DNA of 64,000 bases from Rhodococcus xishaensis. Lineage in GTDB: Bacteria > Actinomycetota > Actinomycetes > Mycobacteriales > Mycobacteriaceae. Below the pieces are notes generated by a model. It had not been told where the DNA came from. It made no database searches and was given only the letters and a program-made list of their open reading frames with translations. Numbering within the stretch: position 1 is the first letter of the stretch; every line of letters starts with the position of its first letter. Below, piece by piece: positions 44,403-54,939 of the stretch. The translations under genes and the position numbers were made by a program. The stretch is taken from positions 186,001 to 250,000 of the forward strand of contig NZ_RKLO01000003.1 in assembly GCF_004011825.1 (NCBI RefSeq), written 5' to 3'.

Positions 44403-45365
44403 CTACCCGTTCGATGGAGGAGTGAAACGAGAGGTTCGACTCATTCCCGCAGCCCGACCCTTCGCCGAGATGACCAGGGCCATCTTGCGGCTCGCCTCGT
44501 CGATCATCTCGTCGCCGAGCATCACGGCACCGCGGGCGCCGCCGGCCGCGGACGTGTGGAACTCATAGGCGTCGAGGATCAACTCGGCCTGGTCGAAGTC
44601 CTCCTGTCGAGGGCTGAATACCTCATTGGCAGCATCGATCTGGGTGGGATGGAGCACCCACTTGCCGTCGAACCCGAGCGCTGCGGTGCGCTGCGCGGAG
44701 CGGCGGAAAGCTTCGACATCGCGGACCTGAAGGTAGGGTCCGTCGATGGCCTGCAGGTCGTGCGTGCGCGCGGCCATCAGGATCGTCATCAGGATGTGGT
44801 GGTAAGCGTCACCGCGGTCGTAGCCCTCGGGCTGCTCGCCCACGACGAGTGTCCGCATGTTGATACTCGCCATGAAATCAGCGGGACCGAACACGAGAGT
44901 CTGTACGCGCGGACTAGCGGCCGCGATGGCGTTGATGTTCGTCAAACCGATCGCGTTCTCGATCTGCGGTTCGATACCGATGCGCCCCACCTCGAGTCCG
45001 GCGGACTTCTCGATCTGCGTCAGCAGGAGATCGAGCGCCTCGACGTGGCTCGCGTCGGGCACCTTTGGGAGCAGGATCGCGTCGATGTTCCCACCAGCGC
45101 CGCCGACGACGGTAGCAACGTCGACATGGGTCCATTCGGTGGTCCAGTCGTTGACCCGCACCACCTTGATCTGGTCGCCCCAACCGTCCTCGTTCAATGC
45201 GTCGACAACGCGCTCACGCGCCTCCGCCTTCGCGATCGGTGCGACGGCATCCTCGAGATCGAGGAAGATCTCGTCGGCCGGCAACCCCTTGGCCTTGTCG
45301 ATCATCTTGCGGCTCGAACCGGGCACAGCCAGCACTGACCGGCGCGGCCGCAAACGAGAGGACAT
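44403..45365 (-). CDS. HpcH/HpaI aldolase / citrate-lyase-beta-like (CitE) protein
   Basis: This 320-aa TIM-barrel protein of the CitE/malyl-CoA lyase superfamily has RRSVLAVPGSS near the start, FLDLEDAV (metal-binding Glu/Asp) at about 38, KVVRVNDWTT, LLPKVPDASHV, IEPQIENAIGL, FGPADFMASI and KWVLHPTQI. Members cleave or form malyl-CoA, methylmalyl-CoA, citramalyl-CoA or related hydroxyacyl-CoAs with Mg. It lies opposite to the PRC/MgtE_N gene. ATG 45365 has GGAGG ten bases upstream. Which CoA ester it handles is not determined; stand-alone CitE-like proteins in actinomycetes differ from the citrate lyase complex. Confidence 0.85.
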   Translation of the reverse strand: MSSRLRPRRSVLAVPGSSRKMIDKAKGLPADEIFLDLEDAVAPIAKAEARERVVDALNEDGWGDQIKVVRVNDWTTEWTHVDVATVVGGAGGNIDAILLPKVPDASHVEALDLLLTQIEKSAGLEVGRIGIEPQIENAIGLTNINAIAAASPRVQTLVFGPADFMASINMRTLVVGEQPEGYDRGDAYHHILMTILMAARTHDLQAIDGPYLQVRDVEAFRRSAQRTAALGFDGKWVLHPTQIDAANEVFSPRQEDFDQAELILDAYEFHTSAAGGARGAVMLGDEMIDEASRKMALVISAKGRAAGMSRTSRFTPPSNG

Positions 45366-45421
45366 GGTCCACAACCCTCCAAATTCAGTGGATCACCAGA
45401 CAAGGACTTAGCCTTTTCATC

Positions 45422-46696
45422 ATGGCAGCTGTGAACAAGGTATTCGCAGCCAGGCTCGCCGGCCTGGTGGTTCTCGGACCCGACGGCGAGTCGATCGGTC
45501 GGGTCCGTGACGTGGTGCTCACGATTCGGGTGGGCCGCCAGCCGCCGCGGGTTCTCGGCCTTGTCATCGAAATGTTCACGCGCAAGCGGATTTTCGTACC
45601 GATGCTGCGGGTCACCGCGATCGAACCAGGCTCGGTGACCCTCAAGACGGGCAACGTGAGTCTGCGCAGGTTCGATCAGCGCCCGACCGAGGTGCTCGCC
45701 CTCGCCCAGGTCCTCGACTCCCGCGTCACCACCGACGACCCGGAGGTCGTCGAGGCAATCGGATCGGACGTCGTCATCGTGGATCTCGGCATCGAGTTGA
45801 CCCGCACCCGGGACTGGGTCGTCTCCCGTGTCGCGGTCCGCACCTCTCGCGGTCGGCTCGGCAGGCGCTCGGCGATTCACATCGTGGACTGGCAACATGT
45901 CCACGGGCTGACCTCGACCACGCTCGCGATGCCCGGCCAGGGCGTCTCCCAACTGCTGATGCAGTTCGAGGGCATGCGCGCGGCGGACGTGGCACACGCG
46001 ATGCGCGAACTACCGGAGAAGCGTCGCCACGAGGTGGCGCTGGCGCTCGACGACGAACGCCTGGCCGACGTAGTGCAAGAACTGCCCGCCGACGCCCAGA
46101 CGGACCTGCTGCTGCACCTCGAGGAAGAACGTGCCGCCGACGTGCTCGAGGCGATGGATCCCGATGACGCCGCGGACGTGCTCGGTGGGCTGCCCGAGAC
46201 GGACGCCGAATCGCTGCTGCAGCGGATGGACCCAGAGGATTCCGAACCAGTCCGCCGCCTGCTCGAACACTCACCGGACACCGCGGGCGGTCTGATGACG
46301 CCGCAGCCTGTGGCGCTCACTCCGTCGACCACGGTTGCCGAGGCCCTTGCCCGGGCCCGCAACGCCGATCTGACGCCGGCACTCGCCAGCATGCTCTTCG
46401 TGGTCCGGCCGCCCACCGCGACCCCGACAGGACGATATCTCGGATGCGTGCACCTGCAGCGGCTGCTGCGCGAGCCCCCGGCAAGCCTCGTCGGCGGCAT
46501 CCTCGACGACGGCCTCCCCCGCCTCGATCCCGAGGACTCGCTCGCAACGGTCACGCGCTACTTCGCCACCTACAACCTGGTGTGCGCACCGGTCGTCGAC
46601 GACGAACACCATCTGCTCGGGGCCGTAACGGTCGACGACGCCCTCGACCACCTCCTGCCCTCCGACTGGCGTGAGGAGGAGTCCAACGATGAGTGA
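45422..46696 (+). CDS. PRC-barrel / MgtE N-terminal / CBS domain protein without the transport domain
   Basis: The 424-aa soluble protein starts with a PRC-barrel-like region (about 1-180; VVLGPDGESIGRVRDVVLTI). An MgtE intracellular N-domain follows (about 190-280), made of helical repeats such as ERLADVVQELPADAQTDLLLHL and DPDDAADVLGGLPE. The end carries CBS domains (about 285-415). The membrane transport domain of true MgtE Mg transporters is absent. The arrangement matches M. tuberculosis Rv1232c. Its stop lies in the start of the DUF1003 membrane protein gene (8-base overlap), so the two may form one regulatory or transport unit for divalent cations; this is inference. Confidence 0.88.
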   Translation: MAAVNKVFAARLAGLVVLGPDGESIGRVRDVVLTIRVGRQPPRVLGLVIEMFTRKRIFVPMLRVTAIEPGSVTLKTGNVSLRRFDQRPTEVLALAQVLDSRVTTDDPEVVEAIGSDVVIVDLGIELTRTRDWVVSRVAVRTSRGRLGRRSAIHIVDWQHVHGLTSTTLAMPGQGVSQLLMQFEGMRAADVAHAMRELPEKRRHEVALALDDERLADVVQELPADAQTDLLLHLEEERAADVLEAMDPDDAADVLGGLPETDAESLLQRMDPEDSEPVRRLLEHSPDTAGGLMTPQPVALTPSTTVAEALARARNADLTPALASMLFVVRPPTATPTGRYLGCVHLQRLLREPPASLVGGILDDGLPRLDPEDSLATVTRYFATYNLVCAPVVDDEHHLLGAVTVDDALDHLLPSDWREEESNDE

Positions 46697-47219
46697 ACTG
46701 AACGGTCGCCAGCGCCTCGAGACCCCCCGCGGCACGCGGGGCCTGGGATTCCACATCGATGTCGAGGCCGTCGGCCGGGTCAGCGAGAGCATCGCGCGGT
46801 TCCTCGGCACCGGGCGTTACCTGGTGATGCAGACCGTGGTCGTGGTCGTGTGGGTCTCCCTCAACGTGTTCGCGGTGAGGCTGCAGTGGGATCCCTATCC
46901 GTTCATCTTGCTGAACCTCGCCTTCTCGACGCAGGCCGCGTACGCCGCTCCCCTGATTCTGCTGGCCCAGAATCGGCAGGAGAACCGCGACCGGGTTTCG
47001 CTCGAGGAGGACCGCGCACGCGCGGCGCAGACGAAGGCCGACACCGAGTTCCTCGCGCGCGAACTGGCGGCCCTGCGGCTGGCCGTCGGCGAGGTGGCGA
47101 CCCGCGACTACCTCAGACGCGAACTCGACGACATCCGTCAGTTGCTCGTCGATCGGGAGCACGGCGAGGACGAGATCGACTCCGCCGCCGGTCCGAGACC
47201 GCCGACCGGCAGGAAGTAG
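46689..47219 (+). CDS. DUF1003 membrane protein
   Basis: This 176-aa protein contains the DUF1003 region: a soluble N-terminus, two hydrophobic segments (LVMQTVVVVVWVSLNVFAV and PFILLNLAFSTQAAYAAPLI) and the conserved AAPLILLAQNRQENRDRV. A charged coiled-coil-like C-terminus follows (RARAAQTKADTEFLARELAAL). It matches Rv1231c by position and type. The start at ATG 46689 has GAGGAGG upstream and overlaps the preceding gene by eight bases. Function is unknown; the link with the MgtE_N/CBS protein suggests a membrane partner. Confidence 0.88.
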   Translation: MSELNGRQRLETPRGTRGLGFHIDVEAVGRVSESIARFLGTGRYLVMQTVVVVVWVSLNVFAVRLQWDPYPFILLNLAFSTQAAYAAPLILLAQNRQENRDRVSLEEDRARAAQTKADTEFLARELAALRLAVGEVATRDYLRRELDDIRQLLVDREHGEDEIDSAAGPRPPTGRK

Positions 47220-47355
47220 CCCGACGGCGCGGTCCCGCCGCACGGCACATGACCGATAGGTAACGTGTGCGAGCATCGCCGAGATATTCCCGCAGAACGC
47301 TCGGAATGTGTTGCGTGACTGTGGATGCAGGTTTCTGCAAGGAGGGGTCGAGGGA

Positions 47356-48396
47356 GTGCGTGCCCGTGGAGCTGTCAGTGTGTTCGCCATCGTTCTTGCC
47401 GGATTCGTGACGACAGCATCATCCTCGGGTGGCATGTCCAACCCACTCGCCATCGGCTCGACGTCGTTGACTGCCGGTGCGGAGGCCACGGCGGGACAGG
47501 CCGCCCTGATCCCGACGGTCGGACTGGTACCCGCGGCACCGCGACCTGAGCGTCAACTGCGCACCGCCAGATCGGTGGCGGCCTCCGGTGGCAGGTCGCC
47601 CTCGCGTTCGGCGCCCCAGGCCGTGCCCGTTCCAGCCGCTGTCGGCCCCCTCGGCATCCCGGAGATCGTCCTCAACGCCTACCGTTCGGCCGAACTGGCC
47701 GCAGCGAGCACCCAACCGGGCTGCGGCCTGCCCTGGAACCTTCTGGCCGGCATAGGGAAGATCGAGTCCGGCCACGCCGGCGGCGGACGGACGGACGCCG
47801 CGGGAACCACCGTGACGCCAATCCTCGGCCCGACCCTCGACGGCCACCTGGCCGGCCACGAGATCATTACCGATACCGACCTCGGCGTCCTCGACGGCGA
47901 TCCGGTCCACGACCGTGCCGTCGGCCCCATGCAGTTCATTCCGAGTACCTGGGCACGGTTCGCCTCGGACGGGAACGGTGACGGTGTCGCCGATCCGAAC
48001 AACGTCTTCGACGCCTCCCTCTCCGCTGCCCGGTACCTGTGCTCGGGTGGCCTGGATCTGCGTGATCCGGAACAACAGTCACGTGCCGTGCTCCGGTACA
48101 ACAACTCGACGTCGTACGAGGCGAGCGTGCTCTCGTGGTCGGCGGCCTACGGCGCCGGCGCTACAGCGGCGGTACCTGGGACGCCTTCGCCGCCGCAGCG
48201 CCTTGCCGACCCGGTGGATGTCGCCGCCGCGGTCCCGGCGCCGACGACCCCTCCCCCGTCACCGACCGTCGAAACCTCCCCCGCTCCGGTTCCCGCGCCG
48301 ATGCCCCTTCCCGCCATACCCGGACTCCCACAATTGCCGTGTCTGATCCTCTGCCCTCCGCCCGCCCCGACGCCGGAGGCCGGCCCGACTCGCTGA
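47356..48396 (+). CDS. Secreted lytic-transglycosylase-like (SLT/MltB-type) protein
   Basis: This protein of about 346 aa has an N-terminal signal peptide (VRARGAVSVFAIVLAGFVTTAS), a low-complexity linker and a muramidase/transglycosylase core at about residues 95-270. Core motifs are LPWNLLAGIGKIESGHAGG (catalytic Glu in KIESGH), GPMQFIPSTW and VFDASLSAARYLCSGG. The Pro/Thr-rich C-terminus is typical of exported cell-wall enzymes. It corresponds to M. tuberculosis Rv1230c. It would cleave peptidoglycan during growth or remodelling. GTG 47356 was chosen because it is preceded by purine-rich GGAGGGG and opens directly on the signal peptide. Confidence 0.85.
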   Translation: MRARGAVSVFAIVLAGFVTTASSSGGMSNPLAIGSTSLTAGAEATAGQAALIPTVGLVPAAPRPERQLRTARSVAASGGRSPSRSAPQAVPVPAAVGPLGIPEIVLNAYRSAELAAASTQPGCGLPWNLLAGIGKIESGHAGGGRTDAAGTTVTPILGPTLDGHLAGHEIITDTDLGVLDGDPVHDRAVGPMQFIPSTWARFASDGNGDGVADPNNVFDASLSAARYLCSGGLDLRDPEQQSRAVLRYNNSTSYEASVLSWSAAYGAGATAAVPGTPSPPQRLADPVDVAAAVPAPTTPPPSPTVETSPAPVPAPMPLPAIPGLPQLPCLILCPPPAPTPEAGPTR

Positions 48397-48431
48397 CGGC
48401 CGTCCGCACCGCGCCGCCTACCATGGGGGGT

Positions 48432-49568
48432 ATGGCAGCCCTGACCGAGACCGCCGTCCGCACCGCACTGTCCAAGGTGCAGGACCCCGAGATCCGTAAA
48501 CCCATCACGGAACTGGGCATGGTCAAGAGCATCGATATCGGTGGCGACGGCAGCGTCGACATCGGCATCTACCTGACCACGGCCGGCTGCCCACTGCGGA
48601 CCGAGATCACACAACGGGTGACCAAGGCCGTCGCCGATGTCGAGGGAGCCGGCACCGTGCGCGTCGAACTTGACGTGATGAGCGATGAACAGCGAACCGA
48701 ACTGCGCCGCGCGCTTCGTGGAGACTCCACCGAACCGGTGATCCCGTTCGCACAGCCAGGGTCGCTTACTCGTGTGTACGCGGTGGCGTCCGGCAAGGGC
48801 GGTGTCGGAAAGTCGAGCGTCACCGTCAACCTGGCGGCCGCGATGGCGGCGAAGGGACTGTCCGTCGGCGTGCTCGACGCCGACATCTACGGCCACTCGG
48901 TGCCGCGCATGCTCGGCACCGACGCCAAGCCGACCCAGGTCGAGCGGATGATCATGCCGCCGCAGTCGCACGACGTGAAGCTGATCTCCATCGCCCAGTT
49001 CACCCAAGGCAACACGCCGGTGGTGTGGCGCGGACCGATGCTGCACCGCGCGCTGCAGCAGTTCCTGGCGGACGTCTTCTGGGGAGATCTGGATGTGCTC
49101 CTGCTCGACCTGCCGCCCGGCACGGGTGACGTCGCCATTTCTGTCGCCCAGCTCATACCCGGCGCCGAGATCCTCGTCGTGACCACGCCGCAGCAGGCCG
49201 CCGCTGAGGTCGCCGAACGAGCCGGCGCCATCGCGCTACAGACCCGTCAGCGGATCGCCGGCGTCGTCGAGAACATGTCGTGGATGGAACTGCCCGATGG
49301 CACCCGCATGGACGTCTTCGGTTCGGGTGGTGGTCAGGCCGTCGCCGACCGTCTCACCCGGGCAGTGGGCGCGAACGTTCCCCTGTTGGGCCAGATTCCG
49401 CTCGAGCAGGCGGTCCGCGAGGGCGGCGACGCCGGCGTGCCGATCGTACTCGACGCTCCCGACTCTCCGGCCGGCGCCGCGTTGCGGGAGATAGCGGACA
49501 AGCTGTCGGTTCGGGCGCGCGGCCTGGCCGGAATGTCCCTCGGTATCGACACCGTCCGGCACCTGTAG
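48432..49568 (+). CDS. mrp: Mrp/NBP35-family Fe-S cluster carrier P-loop ATPase
   Basis: This 378-aa protein has an N-terminal MIP18/DUF59 domain (about 5-80; VQDPEIRKPITELGMVKSID). A Mrp P-loop domain follows, with deviant Walker A SGKGGVGKSS (about 119-128), DADIYGHSVPRMLG, FLADVFWGDLDVLLLDLPPGTGD and ENMSWM. It is thought to carry or deliver Fe-S clusters. The usual CxxC of many Mrp/ApbC proteins is absent, as in mycobacterial Mrp. The start is ATG 48432 or in-frame ATG 48423. The stop is 17 bases from the convergent tatB stop. Confidence 0.93.
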   Translation: MAALTETAVRTALSKVQDPEIRKPITELGMVKSIDIGGDGSVDIGIYLTTAGCPLRTEITQRVTKAVADVEGAGTVRVELDVMSDEQRTELRRALRGDSTEPVIPFAQPGSLTRVYAVASGKGGVGKSSVTVNLAAAMAAKGLSVGVLDADIYGHSVPRMLGTDAKPTQVERMIMPPQSHDVKLISIAQFTQGNTPVVWRGPMLHRALQQFLADVFWGDLDVLLLDLPPGTGDVAISVAQLIPGAEILVVTTPQQAAAEVAERAGAIALQTRQRIAGVVENMSWMELPDGTRMDVFGSGGGQAVADRLTRAVGANVPLLGQIPLEQAVREGGDAGVPIVLDAPDSPAGAALREIADKLSVRARGLAGMSLGIDTVRHL

Positions 49569-49584
49569 TAGGCGATCGCTGCGA

Positions 49585-50010
49585 CTACGTCGCGTCGGGA
49601 TCGACCGGGGGACGTTCTCCTGCCGCGAGGGGCTTCGACTGGGGCGCGGTGGAAGCTCCGGAAGAAGCATTGGCCGACGGCGCGGAAGGCGTGGAGCCGT
49701 TGGTGCTCGGCGGGCTGTCGAAGTCGCCTGTCAGGATCGAGTCATCTCCGTCGAGCAGATGCTTGGTGATGACCGCGCGCGGCGACATACCGCGCAACTC
49801 GTTGATCTGGGACAGCGGTTTGCGCAGGTCCTCGAACTCGGGGCCCAACTCGTCCTTGAGCTGCTTGCTTGCGCCGCTGGCGTAGTCACGAACCTGACGC
49901 ATGGTCTTGGTCACCCAGCTGACGGCACCCGGCAGCCGCTCAGGTCCCAGGATCACAAGCGCCGCCACGAGGAGCACCATGAACTCGCCCCAGCCGATGT
50001 TGCCAAACAC
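49585..50010 (-). CDS. tatB: Sec-independent (Tat) translocase subunit TatB
   Basis: This 141-aa protein has the TatA/B layout: one N-terminal membrane helix ([18 protein letters not shown], residues 6-23), the hinge GPERLPG and an amphipathic helix (about 28-60). A long Ser/Pro/Ala-rich acidic C-terminus follows. TatB works with TatC in the twin-arginine export pathway for folded proteins. It lies downstream of sigE-rseA-htrA on the same strand, the same order as in M. tuberculosis. It starts 79 bases after htrA ends. Confidence 0.94.
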   Translation of the reverse strand: MFGNIGWGEFMVLLVAALVILGPERLPGAVSWVTKTMRQVRDYASGASKQLKDELGPEFEDLRKPLSQINELRGMSPRAVITKHLLDGDDSILTGDFDSPPSTNGSTPSAPSANASSGASTAPQSKPLAAGERPPVDPDAT

Positions 50011-50089
50011 GGGTCTAGGGTACGTGGTCGCAGCCAGAAGCGCTCGCGCTCATCCCGAATATCACATGAACCTCTCCTGGAGCGACCGG

Positions 50090-51622
<1,533 letters not shown>

Positions 51623-51699
51623 TCAGTCACGCTTGCCAGTATCGCCGATTCGTCCACGCGGCAACACCGACGGCACGTCAGGACAGCACCGACGCCACG

Positions 51700-52059
51700 T
51701 CAGCGGCGACGGCGGAAGGGCCAAAGTCGAGCGGGATCGCTGCCCTGATCGAAAGAGATGATGCCCGGCACCTCGCTCTGGCTGGGAGCGGGCTCCTGGC
51801 TGGGATGACACCGTGGGATGTCGCTGAGCAGCCCTAGCAGCGAACTGGGCATCGACATTTCCCCAGCGACCCGGCGCAACGCGACCCTCGCCTGCTGCTG
51901 CGCGTCTACCTCCGCCGCGCAGTCAGGACACAAGGACAGGTGGTGGGAGGCACGCACGTAGGCGTTCATGCCGAGTTCGCCGTCGACATACGCGGCGATC
52001 GCCTCACTCGCCAAGTGTTCGGTCGAGCCGAACCGACGAGGTCTGCGCGCCTGCGTCAT
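51700..52059 (-). CDS. rseA: Anti-sigma factor RseA (zinc-binding ZAS type)
   Basis: This 119-aa anti-sigma factor has the ZAS motif H-x3-C-x2-C (HLSLCPDC) near residue 44 and binds SigE in the cytoplasm. It has no clear membrane segment. It lies 14 bases downstream of sigE on the same strand; ATG 52059 has GGAGG five bases upstream. Phosphorylation and redox are known to relieve the mycobacterial homologue. The C-terminal half is Ser/Pro-rich and variable. Confidence 0.9.
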   Translation of the reverse strand: MTQARRPRRFGSTEHLASEAIAAYVDGELGMNAYVRASHHLSLCPDCAAEVDAQQQARVALRRVAGEMSMPSSLLGLLSDIPRCHPSQEPAPSQSEVPGIISFDQGSDPARLWPFRRRR

Positions 52060-52073
52060 CGAACCCTCCTGAA

Positions 52074-52721
52074 TCAATAGCCGACACCGGTCCGGTCGGT
52101 GTCAACCTTGCCATTCGCAGCCAGGTGCTCGCGCAGAGCTTGCCGTCCACGGTGAATCCTGCTGCGTACAGTACCCAGCTTGACTCCCAGTGTGGCACCG
52201 ATCTCCTCGTAGGAGAGTCCTTCGATGTCACAAAGGACGACTGCAGCACGAAACTCGGGCGCCAGCGAGTCGAGCGCCGACTGCAGGTCAGGCGCCAGTC
52301 TCGCATCGTGATAGATCTCTTCCGGGTTCGGCGAGTCCGAGGGGACGCGGTCGTAGTCCTCGGGCAGCGCTTCCATCCGGATGCGGTTGCGGCGGCGCAC
52401 CATGTCCAGGAACAAGTTGGTGGTGATGCGGTGCAGCCAGCCCTCGAACGTCCCGGGCTGGTAGTTCTGCAGCGAGCGGAAGACCCGGATGAATGTGTCC
52501 TGGGTCAAGTCTTCGGCGTCCTGCGCGTTACCCGACAGACGGTAGGCCAGCCGGTACACCCGGTCGCCGTGCTCTCGGACCAGTTCGTCCCACGAGGGCA
52601 TCGCGGACTTGTCACCGGTGGCATCGAACGCGGCCGTGCCGGCCGCGGCTACGCCTGAATCGGTGCCCGCAACGGCGGGTCCATCGGCGGCTATGGGGAG
52701 CGTGCGTTCGGCGTTGATCAT
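52074..52721 (-). CDS. sigE: ECF sigma factor SigE
   Basis: This 215-aa ECF sigma factor has region 2 (about 46-115; [24 protein letters not shown]) and region 4 (about 160-208; [21 protein letters not shown] and [16 protein letters not shown]). It is the cell-envelope/heat/surfactant stress sigma factor of the mycobacterial type. The N-terminal 40 residues are Ala-rich and weakly conserved. The ATG at 52721 has GGAGG 14 bases upstream, a long spacing, and an in-frame ATG lies at residue 41, so a shorter isoform is possible. An ECF-type promoter lies upstream. It is followed by its anti-sigma factor. Confidence 0.93.
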   Translation of the reverse strand: MINAERTLPIAADGPAVAGTDSGVAAAGTAAFDATGDKSAMPSWDELVREHGDRVYRLAYRLSGNAQDAEDLTQDTFIRVFRSLQNYQPGTFEGWLHRITTNLFLDMVRRRNRIRMEALPEDYDRVPSDSPNPEEIYHDARLAPDLQSALDSLAPEFRAAVVLCDIEGLSYEEIGATLGVKLGTVRSRIHRGRQALREHLAANGKVDTDRTGVGY

Positions 52722-52784
52722 GTGGATGGGTGGATCCTCCTACTCAGGACCGCGGACCACGAGACTTCGGATTGTTTGAGGGTC

Positions 52785-52811
52785 AACTCCCGAGAGCACG
52801 AAATTGTTCCC
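52785..52811 (-). promoter_or_regulatory. Candidate ECF (SigE-type) promoter of sigE
   Basis: On the minus strand GGGAAC (52811-52806) is followed 18 bases later by GTT (52787-52785). This matches the GGAAC ... GTT pattern of SigE/SigH-type promoters. Its expected start point is about 57 bases before the sigE start codon, so sigE is probably autoregulated. Confidence 0.6.
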
Positions 52812-52990
52812 AAACCGTCCGCAGAGATCGGTCTGTGATCTTCACGCCGTGCGGTCTAGTCGTCCGGCGCTGCACCTAACCTTGTCGTGCCCCGATATGT
52901 GAGCACTATGAACAACCTGAGCGGCACCTGAGAATGTCGCCCGAGCGAGCCTTGGCGACTCCACTGCACGGCAGAGCTAGCCTCTACAGC

Positions 52991-53623
52991 GTGTACACCA
53001 ACGTCGAACGGATTCTCACCCACACCGAGGACACGATCCTCGAGGACGAGAAACTGACCACGGCACGTGATCGTGCGACCGAACTCGGCGCCGCCCCGGT
53101 ACCACCCGCAGTCGGTGCCGCACTCGCGCTCTTCACGAAGATGCTCGACGCAAAGACCGTTGTCGAGGTCGGTATGGGCGCGGGCGTCAGTGGTCTGTGG
53201 TTGCTTCGCGGCATGCGGGAGGACGGCGTCCTCACCACGATCGATAGCGAGCCCGAGCACCAGCACGCGGCAAAACAGGCGTTTCGGTCCGCGGGTATCG
53301 CGCCCTCGCGCACGAGGCTGATCAAGGGACGGGCACTCGACGTCCTGCCTCGACTCGCCGATTCGGCGTACGACCTGGTTTTCATCGACAATTCACCGGC
53401 CGACCATCCGCACTTCGTGCGCGAAGGCGTGCGCCTTCTGCGACCGGGCGGCGTGATAGTGCTGCACAACGCGCTGCTCGGCGGCCGCGTCGCCGATCTC
53501 CGCCAGCGGGACGCGGCCACGGTCGCCGTCCGGGACGCCGCTCGCGCGATCGCCGAGGACGATCGGCTCACCCGGGCCCTGCTCCCCGTGGGCGACGGCC
53601 TGTTGTGCGCCGCCCGCTTGTGA
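52991..53623 (+). CDS. SAM-dependent O-methyltransferase (Rv1220c-like)
   Basis: This protein of about 210 aa is a class I SAM methyltransferase of the catechol-O-methyltransferase-like family. Motif I is [17 protein letters not shown], the acidic binding residue is in [10 protein letters not shown], and [12 protein letters not shown] carries the metal/substrate Asp. [14 protein letters not shown] and the C-terminal LPVGDGLL complete the fold. The corresponding mycobacterial protein has DADP at the IDNSP position. GTG 52991 fits the length of the homologue and lies eight bases after a TAGCCT -10-like hexamer, so the mRNA may be leaderless. A longer start at ATG 52934 exists. It is divergent from sigE. 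The methyl acceptor is unknown. Confidence 0.85.
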   Translation: MYTNVERILTHTEDTILEDEKLTTARDRATELGAAPVPPAVGAALALFTKMLDAKTVVEVGMGAGVSGLWLLRGMREDGVLTTIDSEPEHQHAAKQAFRSAGIAPSRTRLIKGRALDVLPRLADSAYDLVFIDNSPADHPHFVREGVRLLRPGGVIVLHNALLGGRVADLRQRDAATVAVRDAARAIAEDDRLTRALLPVGDGLLCAARL

Positions 53624-53626
53624 GGT

Positions 53627-54841
53627 CTAGATCCAGACGCCTTTTCCGATCGTCACAACACCGCCGTTGCTGACGGCGAAGCGCTGGCGGTCCCGTTCGA
53701 GGTCGACGCCGATGATCTCACCCTCACCAACCAGGACGTTCTTGTCGAGGATCGCGCGGCGCACCACGGCACCCCGGCCGACCCGGACGCCGGGCATCAG
53801 GACGCTGCCCTCGACTGTTGCCCCGTCGTCGACCATGACGTTGGAACTGAGAACCGAGTTCCGGACTGTGGCTGCCGAGAGGATCGAGCCCGCCCCGACG
53901 ACGGACTCCTGCGCCAGTCCGCCCTGGACGAACTTGGCGGGAGCAAGGTTCTCGCCGCCGCCGCGGATGGGCCAGCGCCGGTTGTAGAGATTGAACACGG
54001 GGTGGACGGACACGAGATCCATGTGCGCGTCGTAGAAGGCGTCGATCGTCCCGACATCGCGCCAGTACCCGCGATCACGGTCCGTCGCCCCAGGTACCAC
54101 GTTGTTCTTGAAGTCGTAGACCGACGCGACCCCCGCCTCGACGAGCGCGGGAATGATGTCGCCACCCATGTCGTGGTCGGAGTCGGAGTTCTCGGAGTCG
54201 GCACGGATCGCGTCGACCAGCACCTTCGTGGTGAATACGTAGTTGCCCATCGACGCAAACGTCGCGTTGGGGTCGTCGGGGGTGCCCGGTGGGTGCACGG
54301 GCTTCTCGAGGAACTGGGTGATATGACCGGATTCGTCGCTGTCGATGCAGCCGAACGCGTACGCCTCGCTGCGCGGAACCCGGATGCCGGCGACGGTCAC
54401 CCCGGCGCCCGAGTCGATGTGATGCTGCACCATCTGTTCAGGATCCATCCGGTACACGTGGTCGGCTCCGAAGACGACGATGTACTCCGGGTCCTCGTCG
54501 TAGACGAGATTGAGCGACTGGAAGATCGCGTCAGCGCTGCCCGTGTACCAGCGCGGGCCGAGGCGTTGCTGCGCCGGCACAGGGGTGATGTACTCACCCG
54601 CGAACCCGGACAACCGCCAGGTCTGTGAGATGTGCCGATCGAGCGAGTGAGACTTGTACTGGGTGAGAACGCATATTCGCAGGTAACCGGCGTTTACGAG
54701 GTTGCTGAGCACGAAATCGATCAGGCGATACGCACCCCCGAAGGGGACGGCGGGTTTAGCCCGGTCAGCAGTGAGCGGGTACAGACGTTTACCCTCGCCT
54801 CCGGCGAGCACGATCCCGAGCACATGGGGCGAACTCCTCAC
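53627..54841 (-). CDS. glgC: Glucose-1-phosphate adenylyltransferase (ADP-glucose pyrophosphorylase)
   Basis: This 404-aa enzyme makes ADP-glucose from ATP and glucose-1-phosphate for alpha-glucan synthesis. The N-terminal nucleotidyltransferase domain has [23 protein letters not shown] (about 14-36), QYKSHSL and [11 protein letters not shown]-terminal left-handed beta-helix region with hexapeptide repeats follows. It is nearly superimposable on mycobacterial GlgC. It is convergent with the methyltransferase gene (three bases between stops) and divergent from glgA. GTG 54841 is the start. Confidence 0.96.
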   Translation of the reverse strand: MRSSPHVLGIVLAGGEGKRLYPLTADRAKPAVPFGGAYRLIDFVLSNLVNAGYLRICVLTQYKSHSLDRHISQTWRLSGFAGEYITPVPAQQRLGPRWYTGSADAIFQSLNLVYDEDPEYIVVFGADHVYRMDPEQMVQHHIDSGAGVTVAGIRVPRSEAYAFGCIDSDESGHITQFLEKPVHPPGTPDDPNATFASMGNYVFTTKVLVDAIRADSENSDSDHDMGGDIIPALVEAGVASVYDFKNNVVPGATDRDRGYWRDVGTIDAFYDAHMDLVSVHPVFNLYNRRWPIRGGGENLAPAKFVQGGLAQESVVGAGSILSAATVRNSVLSSNVMVDDGATVEGSVLMPGVRVGRGAVVRRAILDKNVLVGEGEIIGVDLERDRQRFAVSNGGVVTIGKGVWI

Positions 54842-54939
54842 ACCGTCAACCTATCCGCCGCCTTCGACGGTCGCCAGCATTGCCGGGGGCACGCCCCGCG
54901 CCGCTGGCCGGAACGGGTTCCTGCGGTTACGTTTAGCCG

